This document shows positions 1 to 6,704 of a stretch of 12,319 bases of DNA, piece after piece. The notes beneath the pieces are model-generated. The model searched no databases, had not been told where the DNA came from, and saw nothing but the letters and a program-made list of their open reading frames with translations. This DNA is from DASVEG01 sp036380695 (lineage in GTDB: Bacteria; Actinomycetota; Acidimicrobiia; Acidimicrobiales; CADCTF01). The position numbers were made by a program, and so were the translations under genes. Location: the NCBI GenBank assembly GCA_036380695.1, contig DASVEG010000018.1:1-12319 (forward strand), in the 5' to 3' direction. Positions within the stretch are counted from its first letter, which is position 1. Each line of letters opens with the position of its first letter.

Positions 1-563
1 CGGCGCTGCGTCTCGCCGTCGCCGATCGCGGTGGCGCTCATGAGGGCGCCGCACTCGACGATTCGCTGCGAGATGCGGTGGCCTTCGCTTGACGCGAACC
101 ACTTCTCGGTGTCCCACACGGAGTGCCCGGCGTCGGCGATAGGGACGCCCGCGGCATTGATCGTCGACGTGACGCCCACCAGGAGGTCGGTCTTCTCGGC
201 CAGAGTCACGCCATCGAGCGGATGCACCTCCCAGGTCGACTCCCAGTGCGCCTCGACGGGGTCGGACGACGCGAGCTCGAGGGCGGGGCCAGGCACGCTG
301 GCGCTCGCCTTTGCGATCGCCGCGGCCTGCTCGCCTGCGCGGCGCGCCGCGGCGTCCGCGAGTTCGCGCGTCGCGTGGAAGCCCCACGACGAACCGATGA
401 GGGCGCGCACGCCGACGCCCGCCGACTCGTTCTGCACGAGCCGCTCGACGACGCCGTTGCGAACCGCGACGGACTCCGTCCGCATGAACATGACCCGCGC
501 GTCCGCGTAACGCGCGCCCGCGGCGAGTGCGCCTTCGACCGCGGCCCCAGCGATGTCGAACAT
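1..563 (-). CDS. tldD: TldD/PmbA-family metalloprotease, N-terminal part (runs off left edge)
   Basis: About 187 residues are visible, from ATG at 563 to the window edge, so the C-terminal half with the metal-binding motif cannot be seen. The N-terminus has the family pattern of an alternating Ala/Gly helix (ALAAGARYADARV), followed by RTESVAVRNGVVERL, then ESAGVGVRAL and a GSSWGFHAT segment. These match the N-terminal domain of TldD/PmbA (modulator of DNA gyrase) proteins. The family is known for TldD/TldE proteolysis of small peptides, including modified antibiotic precursors and antitoxins. The start lies 12 bases after the ppdK stop on the same strand, so the two are probably cotranscribed. 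There is no Shine-Dalgarno match before the ATG. TldD and its partner TldE/PmbA share this fold; the tldD symbol is the likelier of the two because the visible part looks like the TldD side, but this is not certain. Confidence 0.82.
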   Translation of the reverse strand, partial: MFDIAGAAVEGALAAGARYADARVMFMRTESVAVRNGVVERLVQNESAGVGVRALIGSSWGFHATRELADAAARRAGEQAAAIAKASASVPGPALELASSDPVEAHWESTWEVHPLDGVTLAEKTDLLVGVTSTINAAGVPIADAGHSVWDTEKWFASSEGHRISQRIVECGALMSATAIGDGETQR

Positions 564-575
564 GGGGTGGCTCTA

Positions 576-3251
576 CTACGCCGTGGACGAGACGGTGGCG
601 CCGAGTGCCGCTTGCGCAGCAGCGAGGCGGGCGACGGGCACGCGGAACGGCGAGCACGACACGTAGTCGAGGCCGGCCTCGTAGAAGAAGTAGATCGACG
701 ACGGGTCGCCGCCGTGCTCTCCGCACACGCCCAGCTTGATGTCGGGCCTCGTAGCGCGGCCGCGCTCGACTGCGAGCTTCACGAGCTCGCCGACGCCGTC
801 GAAGTCGATGGTCTCGAACGGGTTCGTCCGTAGGAGGCCCTGCTCGACGTACGCGGTCATGATCCGACCCTCGATGTCGTCGCGGCTGAAGCCGAGCGCC
901 ATCTGCGTCAGGTCGTTGGTGCCAAAGGAGAAGAAGTCGGCGTACTCGGCCAGCCCGTCGGCGCGGATGGCGGCGCGAGGCACTTCGATCATCGTGCCGA
1001 TAGAGATGTCGAGCTTGGCCGCCTTGTCGCCCGCGGCCTTGGCGATCGCACCTTCGACCCACTCGCGCGCCATCGCCATCTCCTCGCGGGAGATCGTGAG
1101 CGGGATCATCACCTCGACCACGGGCTTGCCCTTCTTCGCCAGGCGATCGAGCGCGGCCTCGACCAACGCCTGCACCTGCATGGCGTACAGCCCGGGCTTC
1201 ACCACGCCGAGGCGAACGCCGCGGGTGCCGAGCATCGGGTTGACCTCTTGCCAGAGGCGAGCGGCGGCGAGCAACTCGGTCTCCGCGTGCGAAAGGCCCT
1301 CGGTCGCCTGCTTGACCACCAGCTCCTCGACGTTGGGGAGGAACTCGTGCAGCGGCGGGTCGAGCAGGCGGACGGTGACGGGCAGGCCGTCCATGGCCTC
1401 GAGGATCTCTTCGAAATCGGCGCGCTGCGCGCCACGCAGCTTCTCGAGCGCGGCTTCCTCGGCCTCGACCGTGTTGGCGAGGATCATCTCGCGCACGATC
1501 GGCAGCCGGTCTTCGCCGAGGAACATGTGCTCCGTCCGGCACAGGCCGATGCCCTCCGCGCCGAACTCGCGCGCCCTCGCCGCGTCCGGGCCGTTGTCGG
1601 CGTTGGCGCGGACCTTGAGCTTGCCCTTGCGCGCTGCGTCCGCCCACCCGAGGATCGTGTCGAGGTCGGCGGACGCTTCGGCGGCTTTGAGGGGAACCGC
1701 ACCGACGACGACGCCACCGGTCGTGCCGCTGATCGAGAGCACGTCGCCCTCGTTGACCGTGGTGGACCCGACCGTGAACGAACGGCCCTTGATCCGCACC
1801 TGCTCGGCGCCGACGACGGCAGGCTTGCCCCAACCGCGGGCCACGACGGCGGCGTGCGACACGAGGCCGCCGCGCGCGGTGAGGATGCCCTCGGCCGCGA
1901 TCATGCCGTGCACGTCTTCGGGCGAGGTCTCGTTGCGGACGAGGATGACCTGCTCGCCGCGATCGGCAGCGGCCGCCGCGTCGTCGGCGGTGAAGTACGC
2001 CTTGCCGACCGCGGCGCCGGGCGACGCGGCGAGGCCACGCGTGATGACGGTGAGTCCCGACTCGGGCACCGCGAAGTCGGGATGGAGCAGCTGCTCGACG
2101 TGCTCGCCGGTGACGCGGAGGATGGCCTCCTCGCGCGACAGCTTGATCTTCTTGTCGACCTTGTTCGACGTCTTCGCCTTGCCCGTCATGTCGATCGCCA
2201 TGCGGACGGCGGCCCGACCGGTGCGCTTGCCCACGCGCGTCTGGAGCATCCAGAGCTTGCCCTGGTCGATCGTGAACTCGGTGTCGCACATGTCGCGGTA
2301 GTGCAGCTCGAGACGTTCGAAGATGCCCATGAGCACGCGGTAGATCTTCGGGAACTTGTCCTCGAGCGCTTCGAGCGGCTCGGTGTTGCGGATGCCGGCC
2401 ACGACGTCTTCGCCCTGGGCGTTGACGAGGAAGTCGCCGTACGGCTTCGAGTTGTCTCCCGTGGACGCGTCGCGGGTGAAGCCGACGCCCGTACCCGAGC
2501 TGTGGTCACGATTGCCGAACACCATCGTCTGCACGTTCACGGCCGTGCCGAGGTCGTGGCTGATCTTCTCCCGGTTGCGATAGGCGATCGCACGCGGACC
2601 GTTCCACGAGCGGAAGACCGCCTCTATCGCGCCGCGTAGCTGGTCGCTCGGCTCTTGCGGGAACGGCTGGCCGGTGTGGTGACCGACGATCTGCTTGTAG
2701 CGGTCGCACAGGCGGCGGAGCGTGTCGGGGCTGATGCCCGCGTCCGCCGTCACGCCGTCCCACTCCTTCGCGTGCTCGAGGAGACGGTCGAAGTCCTCCC
2801 CGTCGACGCCGAGGACGATCCGCCCGTACATCGCGATGAAGCGGCGGTAGGAGTCGTACGCGAACCGCACGTCGCTCGTCTGCTTGGCGAGGCCTTCGAC
2901 GGAGTCGTCGTTGAGGCCGAGGTTGAGGACGGTGTCCATCATCCCCGGCATCGAGAACTTCGCGCCGGAGCGGACACTCACGAGCAACGGGTCGCTCGGG
3001 TCGCCCAACCGCTTGCCCATCGCCTTCTCGAGCTTGGCGACCGCCTTTTCGATCTCTTTGTCGAGACCGTCGGGCCAGCCGCCGACCATGTAGTCGCGGC
3101 ACGCGTCGGTCGAGATCGTGAAACCCGGCGGGACGGGGAGACCGAGCACCGACGTCATCTCGGCGAGGTTGGCGCCTTTGCCACCGAGGAGATCCTTGAG
3201 GGACATCGGCGGCTTCCGGTGCTTGTGGTCGAAGGCGTACACGTACGTCAC
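576..3251 (-). CDS. ppdK: Pyruvate, phosphate dikinase
   Basis: The 891-residue protein interconverts ATP, phosphate and pyruvate with AMP, pyrophosphate and PEP in the cytoplasm. The N-terminal ATP-grasp part opens with YVYAFDHKH and the glycine loop LLGGKGANLAEM (residues 21-32). The central swivelling domain carries GGLVSHAAVVARG, with the phosphorylated His at about 466. The C-terminal PEP/pyruvate barrel has GLCRTEHMF (about 569-577), GTMIEVPRAAI, FGTNDLTQM (to about 784) and the catalytic Cys at about 843 in GVCGEHGG. Length and residue spacing fit the family, and nothing essential is missing. The frame stays open upstream to 3659, but GTG at 3251 is chosen because family homology begins there and the divergent phosphatase gene starts at 3292. 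No Shine-Dalgarno precedes it, and a TAACCT hexamer sits 8 bases upstream. tldD follows directly. No PPDK regulatory protein gene is visible nearby. Confidence 0.97.
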   Translation of the reverse strand: MTYVYAFDHKHRKPPMSLKDLLGGKGANLAEMTSVLGLPVPPGFTISTDACRDYMVGGWPDGLDKEIEKAVAKLEKAMGKRLGDPSDPLLVSVRSGAKFSMPGMMDTVLNLGLNDDSVEGLAKQTSDVRFAYDSYRRFIAMYGRIVLGVDGEDFDRLLEHAKEWDGVTADAGISPDTLRRLCDRYKQIVGHHTGQPFPQEPSDQLRGAIEAVFRSWNGPRAIAYRNREKISHDLGTAVNVQTMVFGNRDHSSGTGVGFTRDASTGDNSKPYGDFLVNAQGEDVVAGIRNTEPLEALEDKFPKIYRVLMGIFERLELHYRDMCDTEFTIDQGKLWMLQTRVGKRTGRAAVRMAIDMTGKAKTSNKVDKKIKLSREEAILRVTGEHVEQLLHPDFAVPESGLTVITRGLAASPGAAVGKAYFTADDAAAAADRGEQVILVRNETSPEDVHGMIAAEGILTARGGLVSHAAVVARGWGKPAVVGAEQVRIKGRSFTVGSTTVNEGDVLSISGTTGGVVVGAVPLKAAEASADLDTILGWADAARKGKLKVRANADNGPDAARAREFGAEGIGLCRTEHMFLGEDRLPIVREMILANTVEAEEAALEKLRGAQRADFEEILEAMDGLPVTVRLLDPPLHEFLPNVEELVVKQATEGLSHAETELLAAARLWQEVNPMLGTRGVRLGVVKPGLYAMQVQALVEAALDRLAKKGKPVVEVMIPLTISREEMAMAREWVEGAIAKAAGDKAAKLDISIGTMIEVPRAAIRADGLAEYADFFSFGTNDLTQMALGFSRDDIEGRIMTAYVEQGLLRTNPFETIDFDGVGELVKLAVERGRATRPDIKLGVCGEHGGDPSSIYFFYEAGLDYVSCSPFRVPVARLAAAQAALGATVSSTA

Positions 3252-3259
3252 GGGACGGG

Positions 3260-3265
3260 AGGTTA
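3260..3265 (-). promoter_or_regulatory. Candidate -10 element (TAACCT) for ppdK
   Basis: Reading on the minus strand, TAACCT fits the actinobacterial -10 pattern TANNNT and ends 8 bases before the GTG start at 3251. Transcription starting 6 to 9 bases downstream would begin at or next to the start codon, giving a leaderless mRNA. No good -35 is seen. The site lies in the 40-base gap shared with the divergent phosphatase gene. Confidence 0.4.
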
Positions 3266-3291
3266 CGCGCCTGCCGTGCCAGGCTCTCCCG

Positions 3292-3858
3292 ATGGCTGGT
3301 CCCGAGCTGCTCGTCCTCGCGCGGCACGCACGCCCGACAGTCGACCCCGCGAAGCCCGCGAGCGAGTGGGACCTGTGCGAGGAAGGCGCTCTGGCGGCGC
3401 GACGGATGGGCGAACGGCTGCGGTCGGTCTCGCCTTCGGTGGTCGTGTCGAGCGTCGAGCGCAAGGCGATCCAAACCGGCGCGATCGCCGCCGACGTGCT
3501 CGGCGTGACGTTCCAGACCGGCCAGGACCTCCACGAGCACGTGCGGCCGTTCCTCAACAGCGACGAGCAGTTCGAGGCCGAGATGGAGCGGTTCTTCGCC
3601 CGGCCGTCGGAGCGCGTGTTCGGGGAGGAGTCGGCCTCCGCGGTCGGCGCGCGGTTCACGCGAGCCCTCGACGCGATGGTGGCCGCGCACCGGGGCGAGC
3701 GCCTCGTGGTCGTCGCGCACGGGACCGTGCTGTCCCTCCACCTCGCCGGCCGCTACGGGCTGGACGCGGCACGCGTCTGGGGTCGGCTGGGCATGCCGTC
3801 CTTCGCCGTCGTCGAGACGCGGACGAAGACGCTGGTCGACCTCGTGGAGGCCGTCTGA
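3292..3858 (+). CDS. Histidine phosphatase (phosphoglycerate mutase-like) family protein
   Basis: This is a 188-residue cytoplasmic protein of the histidine phosphatase superfamily. The phosphate pocket is recognisable: R11-H12 in LARHARP (the usual RHG is RHA here), R57 in SSVERKAIQT, a candidate acid Glu at 82 in HEHVRP, and the second His at 143 in VVVAHGTVLSLH. The compact length is typical of SixA/CobC/GpmB-type members and too short for a classical glycolytic mutase. The substrate cannot be read from sequence. ATG at 3292 is chosen because the family's first strand begins at residue 5; longer in-frame starts would overlap ppdK. The gene is divergent from ppdK across 40 bases and convergent with the YjbR-like gene, with a hairpin between them. 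No Shine-Dalgarno is seen. A role linked to ppdK would be speculation. Confidence 0.88.
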   Translation: MAGPELLVLARHARPTVDPAKPASEWDLCEEGALAARRMGERLRSVSPSVVVSSVERKAIQTGAIAADVLGVTFQTGQDLHEHVRPFLNSDEQFEAEMERFFARPSERVFGEESASAVGARFTRALDAMVAAHRGERLVVVAHGTVLSLHLAGRYGLDAARVWGRLGMPSFAVVETRTKTLVDLVEAV

Positions 3859-3875
3859 CCGTCCTTGGGCTCGCT

Positions 3876-3895
3876 CAGGCCGGTTTACCGGCCTG
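3876..3895. terminator. Candidate bidirectional terminator hairpin
   Basis: A perfect inverted repeat, CAGGCCGGT-TT-ACCGGCCTG, has 9-bp arms, of which the outer 8 pair comfortably around a TTTA loop. It lies 17 bases after the phosphatase stop and 26 bases before the stop of the convergent YjbR-like gene. No T-tract follows on either side, which is common for actinobacterial stem-only terminators. Confidence 0.6.
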
Positions 3896-3921
3896 CGCGC
3901 GCCCAATTCCCGAAGACGTGT

Positions 3922-4272
3922 TCAGCCGGCGGCGGCGTCGAGCTGCTTGACCAGCCGCTTGGGGGCGATGAGGCGGTACGAGGTCGTGATGAGCTCGGCG
4001 ATCTCGTCCCAGTCGAGCTTCTTCGCCGACACGTCCATCGTCACCCAGCCGAACCGGCCGACGTAGGCGGCGAGCTTGAAGCGGGGGTCGGCGAGCAGTG
4101 CCTCACGCTCGTCGGGACCGGCCTTGACCGTCATCGCCGTCTCACCTGGGAACAGGAAGATCTTCTTGTTGACCCGGAAGTTGAGGTCCTCGCCCCACGT
4201 CACCTCTTCGGTGACCTCGGGGAGCGCCATCGCGATCGCCCGCATGCGATCGGTCTTCGGCCCTTGCTGCAC
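3922..4272 (-). CDS. MmcQ/YjbR family protein
   Basis: The 116-residue soluble protein has the YjbR/MmcQ pattern: an N-terminal helix with MALPEVTEEVTWG, then LNFRVNKKIFLF, a strand with TAMTVKAGPDEREALL, PRFKLAAYVGRFGWVTMDV, and a C-terminal helix with ITTSYRLIAPKRLVKQL. The fold is a double-wing, CyaY-like DNA-binding type, but the cellular role of this family is not established. GTG at 4272 is used because it leaves the normal N-terminal helix length; the internal ATG at 4245 would trim that helix. The start lies 9 bases after the XRE repressor stop. A TAGCGT hexamer, whose TAG is that stop codon, lies exactly 6 bases before GTG, so the gene may also have its own leaderless transcript. Confidence 0.85.
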   Translation of the reverse strand: MQQGPKTDRMRAIAMALPEVTEEVTWGEDLNFRVNKKIFLFPGETAMTVKAGPDEREALLADPRFKLAAYVGRFGWVTMDVSAKKLDWDEIAELITTSYRLIAPKRLVKQLDAAAG

Positions 4273-4278
4273 ATGTCG

Positions 4279-4284
4279 ACGCTA
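4279..4284 (-). promoter_or_regulatory. Candidate -10 element (TAGCGT) for the YjbR-like gene
   Basis: On the minus strand TAGCGT matches TANNNT and is followed by 6 bases and then the GTG at 4272. Its first three bases are the stop codon of the XRE gene. The spacing equals that at glyS and uppS. The sequence of a stop codon can produce such a match by chance, so this is weaker than the other two. Confidence 0.3.
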
Positions 4285-4476
4285 CGCGTCCGGCTCGAAC
4301 ACGTCCTCGATCACGCAGCCGAACGCCCGCGCGATCGCGAACGCCAACGGGAGTGAGGGGTCGTACTTCCCCTTCTCGAGGCTGATGACCGTCTGACGCG
4401 ACACGCCCAGCCGCCGCGCCAGGTCGGCCTGCGTCCAACCGTGGTCGGAGCGCAGCTCGACAAGCCGGTTCTTCAC
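4282..4476 (-). CDS. Small XRE/Cro-family transcriptional regulator
   Basis: The 64-residue protein is essentially one lambda-repressor-like helix-turn-helix: KNRLVELRSDHGWTQADLAR, RLGVSRQTVISLEKGKYDPS, then LPLAFAIARAFGCVIEDVFE. The recognition helix is in SRQTVISLEKG. It matches the short YozG-like XRE regulators that usually sit next to a small membrane protein and repress their own operon. GTG at 4476 overlaps the TGA of the upstream membrane protein gene in the 4-base arrangement GTGA, which supports both this start and translational coupling. The frame is open further upstream to 4731, but codon bias there favours the other frame except for the short block discussed under the membrane protein. 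Inverted repeats upstream of the pair at 4787-4809 are candidate operators. Confidence 0.88.
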   Translation of the reverse strand: MKNRLVELRSDHGWTQADLARRLGVSRQTVISLEKGKYDPSLPLAFAIARAFGCVIEDVFEPDA

Positions 4477-4775
4477 GACGCCAGACGACGCAGGACGACA
4501 CCGCTGGCCGTCCACACGACGATGCCGAACACCCACGGCGCGCTCCCCGCTCTCCGCGAGGTTCCAACGATCGACCGACGTGAGCGCGATCGCCAGCGCG
4601 ACGAAGGCCATGCCCGCCATGACCGGCCGACCCACTCGACCTCCGACCGCGGTCCGGACCCGGGCGAGACGACGGCGACGAACAGGAACGCCAGATACCC
4701 GGCCCAGAACGCGAGCGAGCGAAAAGACCACTCGAGACGGTCGACCACGGCGCGGCGAGGTGTCGTTGCTTGCAT
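4473..4775 (-). CDS. Small membrane protein paired with the XRE regulator; two compensating frame changes suspected
   Basis: As read, this is a 100-residue protein from ATG 4775. Segment 1 (residues about 20-38, FWAGYLAFLFVAVV) and segment 3 (about 80-97, WVFGIVVWTASGVVL) are membrane spans. The middle, residues about 50-77, reads as an Arg/Ser/Trp-rich stretch with poor third-position GC. In the neighbouring frame the same bases (about 4630-4545) read GRPVMAGMAFVALAIALTSV, a good membrane span with excellent codon bias. One extra G in the GGG run (CCC on the plus strand, 4631-4633) and one fewer in the GGGG run (CCCC, 4545-4548) would restore a continuous three-span protein of the same length. 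I therefore suspect a sequencing error or a mutated gene. Family unknown; small membrane proteins of this sort often accompany XRE regulators. A longer start at GTG 4793 is possible. Confidence 0.7.
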   Translation of the reverse strand: MQATTPRRAVVDRLEWSFRSLAFWAGYLAFLFVAVVSPGSGPRSEVEWVGRSWRAWPSSRWRSRSRRSIVGTSRRAGSAPWVFGIVVWTASGVVLRRLAS

Positions 4776-4786
4776 GACATCAAGGC

Positions 4787-4809
4787 AAAGCACGCTTTAG
4801 CTTGACAAG
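4787..4809. promoter_or_regulatory. Candidate operator/promoter region of the membrane protein-XRE operon
   Basis: Two inverted repeats stand side by side 12 to 34 bases upstream of ATG 4775: AAAGC-AC-GCTTT (4787-4798) and CTTG-A-CAAG (4801-4809). A looser CTTG-N8-CAAG pair overlaps the start codon (4769-4784). The stretch is visibly less GC-rich than its surroundings. On the minus strand TTGTCA could be a -35 element, but I see no matching -10. Autoregulation by the XRE protein is an inference from such cassettes. Confidence 0.35.
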
Positions 4810-4815
4810 CGACCT

Positions 4816-5151
4816 TCACCCAGCGTCGGCGCCGCCCGCCGACTCGCTGACGTAGGCCGCGACGGCTTCGATCTCGTCGTCGCTCAACTGGCCCTCGAAC
4901 GCCGGCATCGTCCCTTGGATGCCGACCCGTACGACCGCCTCGGCCTTCTCGGCGGACGGCTTGCGCTCGTCGAGGTCGGGCCCGACCGTCGCCGTCGTAC
5001 CTGCGTCGCGCAGCGTGTGGCAGTTGCCGCACCCCGCGGACGTGAACACCGCCTTGCCCTCCCCGCTCGACGCCGATCCCGCGTCGTTGCCGCAGGCGCT
5101 CGCGAGCAACAACAACCCGGCGGCCGCGACACCGGTGGCGACCCGGCGCAC
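4816..5151 (-). CDS. c-type cytochrome lipoprotein
   Basis: The 111-residue exported protein has an N-terminal signal of the lipoprotein type: RR at 2-3, a hydrophobic core (about 7-17) and a lipobox-like LASAC with the lipid-bearing Cys at 20. A short Gly/Ser linker follows. The haem c site is CGNCH at 41-45, with His45 as proximal ligand, and the likely distal ligand is Met82 in GTMPAFEG. The C-terminal helix SDDEIEAVAAYV is typical of class I cytochromes c. It probably carries electrons on the outer face of the cytoplasmic membrane; its partners are not visible here. The GTG start shares its first base with the last base of the glyS TAG stop (TAGTG), so it is probably translated by reinitiation after glyS. 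The pairing with an aminoacyl-tRNA synthetase looks positional rather than functional. Confidence 0.9.
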   Translation of the reverse strand: MRRVATGVAAAGLLLLASACGNDAGSASSGEGKAVFTSAGCGNCHTLRDAGTTATVGPDLDERKPSAEKAEAVVRVGIQGTMPAFEGQLSDDEIEAVAAYVSESAGGADAG

Positions 5152-6458
5152 TACAGCGCGAGGCGATCACGCACGCGATCGACGAGCTCGTCGATCGGCA
5201 CGCGTTCCTGCTCCAAGGTGTCGCGGTCGCGGATGGTGACGGCCTTGTCCTCCAGCGACTCGAAGTCGACGGTCACGCACAACGGCGTGCCGATCTCGTC
5301 CTGGCGCCGGTACCGCCGGCCGATCGCCTGCGTCTGGTCGTAGTCGCACATGACGTGGGGCTGCAGCAACGACAGCACCTCGCGAGCCGTCGGCACGAGC
5401 TGCTCGTTCTTCGACAGCGGGAGTACGGCGACTTGGTACGGCGCGAGCCGCGGGTGCAACCGGAGCAGCGTGCGCTTCTCACCGTTGACCTCGTCCTCGT
5501 CGTACGCGGCGAGCAGGAACGCCATCATCGTGCGGGTCGCACCAGCGGCAGGCTCGACGACGTGGGGCACGTAGCGCTCGCCCGACGCCTGGTCGAAGTA
5601 CTCGAGCGGCTGGCCTGAGAACTGCGCGTGCTGCGTCAGGTCGTAGTTGCCGCGGTTGGCGATGCCCTCGAGCTCGTCCCAGCCCCACGGGAACAGGAAC
5701 TCGACGTCGCTCGTGCCCGACGAGTAGTGGCTGAGCTCGTCGGCGTCGTGGGCGCGCAGCCGCAGCTTGTCGGCGGGGATGCCGAGCTCGGTGTACCAAC
5801 CGAACCGCTCTTCGCACCAGTACTCGTACCAACGCTGCGCCTCGTCGGGCGGCACGAAGTACTCCATCTCCATCTGCTCGAACTCACGAGTACGGAAGAC
5901 GAAGTTCTGCGGCGTGATCTCGTTGCGGAACGACTTGCCGACCTGCGCGATGCCGAACGGAGGCTTCTTGCGCGTCGTCTGCAGCACGTTGGCGAAGTTC
6001 ACGAACATGCCCTGGGCCGTCTCGGGCCGCAGGTACGCGACCGCGGCGTCGGACTCGACGGGGCCCGCGTGGGTCTTGAACATCAGGTTGAACTGCCGCG
6101 CCTCGGTGAAGCTGCCCTTCTCGCCGCAGTTCGGGCACGTTTCCGGGTCGTCGAGCTTGTCGAGACGGAACCGCTCCTTGCACTTGCGGCAGTCGACCAG
6201 CGGGTCGGTGAAGTTGGCGAGGTGACCCGACGCCTCCCACACGCGCGGCGGCGACAGGATCGCAGCGTCGAGACCGACGATGTCGTCGCGCATCTGCACC
6301 ATCGATCGCCACCATGCGTTCTTCACGTTGCGAAGGAGCAGCACGCCGAGCGGGCCGTAGTCGTAGGTGCTGCGAAAGCCGCCGTAGATCTCTGCCGACG
6401 GGAACACAAAGCCCCGCCGCTTGCACAGGTTGACGACCGACTCCATCAGGTCCGGCAT
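5151..6458 (-). CDS. glyS: Glycyl-tRNA synthetase, single-chain (alpha2) type
   Basis: The 435-residue class II synthetase charges tRNA-Gly with glycine. It is the one-subunit homodimeric form, not the alpha2beta2 GlyQ/GlyS enzyme. Visible are the N-terminal RRGFVFPSAEIYGG, a zinc-binding insertion with cysteines 90, 93, 108 and 111 (CRKC and CPNC), LRPETAQGMFVNFANV, motif 2 around SFRNEITPQNFVFRTREFEQ, motif 3 EPAAGATRTMMAFLLAAY (302-319), and the C-terminal anticodon-binding domain from about residue 338 (LAPYQVAVLPLSKNEQLVP). ATG at 6458 is chosen; the alternative is TTG two codons upstream, just after an in-frame TAG. No Shine-Dalgarno precedes the ATG. TAGCCT lies exactly 6 bases upstream, so the mRNA is probably leaderless. 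The stop shares one base with the start of the cytochrome gene. Confidence 0.97.
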   Translation of the reverse strand: MPDLMESVVNLCKRRGFVFPSAEIYGGFRSTYDYGPLGVLLLRNVKNAWWRSMVQMRDDIVGLDAAILSPPRVWEASGHLANFTDPLVDCRKCKERFRLDKLDDPETCPNCGEKGSFTEARQFNLMFKTHAGPVESDAAVAYLRPETAQGMFVNFANVLQTTRKKPPFGIAQVGKSFRNEITPQNFVFRTREFEQMEMEYFVPPDEAQRWYEYWCEERFGWYTELGIPADKLRLRAHDADELSHYSSGTSDVEFLFPWGWDELEGIANRGNYDLTQHAQFSGQPLEYFDQASGERYVPHVVEPAAGATRTMMAFLLAAYDEDEVNGEKRTLLRLHPRLAPYQVAVLPLSKNEQLVPTAREVLSLLQPHVMCDYDQTQAIGRRYRRQDEIGTPLCVTVDFESLEDKAVTIRDRDTLEQERVPIDELVDRVRDRLAL

Positions 6459-6464
6459 GGGCAA

Positions 6465-6470
6465 AGGCTA
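6465..6470 (-). promoter_or_regulatory. Candidate -10 element (TAGCCT) for glyS, leaderless start
   Basis: On the minus strand TAGCCT fits TANNNT and is followed by TTGCCC and then the ATG at 6458. That distance puts the expected transcription start on the A of the start codon. No convincing -35 is seen about 17 bases further up. The absence of a Shine-Dalgarno sequence agrees with leaderless translation. Confidence 0.5.
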
Positions 6471-6549
6471 GTGGCCGCCCCGCGAGGCAGGTTCGCGATT
6501 TCGCGCCGTGGGTACATGCGTCACGACGGACCGCGACCAAGGAGAACCC

Positions 6550-6699
6550 ATGGGACTCGTCGTGCTGCTTCTGATTCTCGCCCTGTTGTTCGGTGGTGTC
6601 GGCCTCGCGGTCGAAGGCCTCAAGTGGCTCCTCATCGTGGCCCTCGTGCTCTTCGTCGTGAGCTTCTTCACCGGCTTCCGGGGCCGTTCCACCGTCTAA
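6550..6699 (+). CDS. Small hydrophobic membrane protein (49 aa)
   Basis: The 49-residue protein is almost entirely hydrophobic. One span covers roughly residues 2-16 (LVVLLLILALLFGGVG) and a second 21-36 (LLIVALVLFVVSFF), joined by LAVEGLKW. It ends in a short basic tail, GFRGRSTV. This is the pattern of short actinobacterial and firmicute hydrophobic proteins of the lmo0937-like type, whose function is unknown and some of which are stress-induced. ATG at 6550 is chosen because a clear Shine-Dalgarno, AAGGAG at 6539-6544, lies 5 bases upstream. This is the only canonical ribosome site in the window. The frame is open back to 6508 but is not hydrophobic there. The gene is divergent from glyS across 91 bases and is followed 5 bases after its stop by a long palindrome. 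Confidence 0.82.
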   Translation: MGLVVLLLILALLFGGVGLAVEGLKWLLIVALVLFVVSFFTGFRGRSTV

Positions 6700-6704
6700 C
6701 GAAG

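Noticed and set aside
736..2301. Long plus-strand open frame of over 500 codons opposite ppdK, with similar ones at 1248-2639 and 2655-3950
   Set aside because: They lie opposite an unmistakable PPDK, have Arg/Ser/Ala-rich low-quality sequence with no recognisable motif, and are expected antisense shadows in GC-rich DNA.
3252..3659. N-terminal extension of ppdK by up to 136 residues
   Set aside because: The extension is low-complexity, is antisense to the phosphatase gene, and lies outside family homology, which begins at the GTG at 3251.
2506..3906. Minus-strand open frame of 466 codons overlapping the 5' part of ppdK and the phosphatase gene
   Set aside because: It is the out-of-frame reading of both genes, is Arg/Pro-rich, and has no coherent domain.
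4477..4731. Longer XRE protein with an N-terminal membrane anchor (same frame, start at 4620 or 4731)
   Set aside because: The 60 or so bases just before the GTG at 4476 have poor codon bias in this frame, whereas the membrane protein frame is excellent there. The hydrophobic block is better explained by two frame changes in the membrane protein gene.
4802..4807. Perfect TTGACA -35 hexamer on the plus strand
   Set aside because: No matching -10 or plus-strand gene follows; the only genes downstream are on the minus strand. It is part of the CTTGACAAG palindrome instead.
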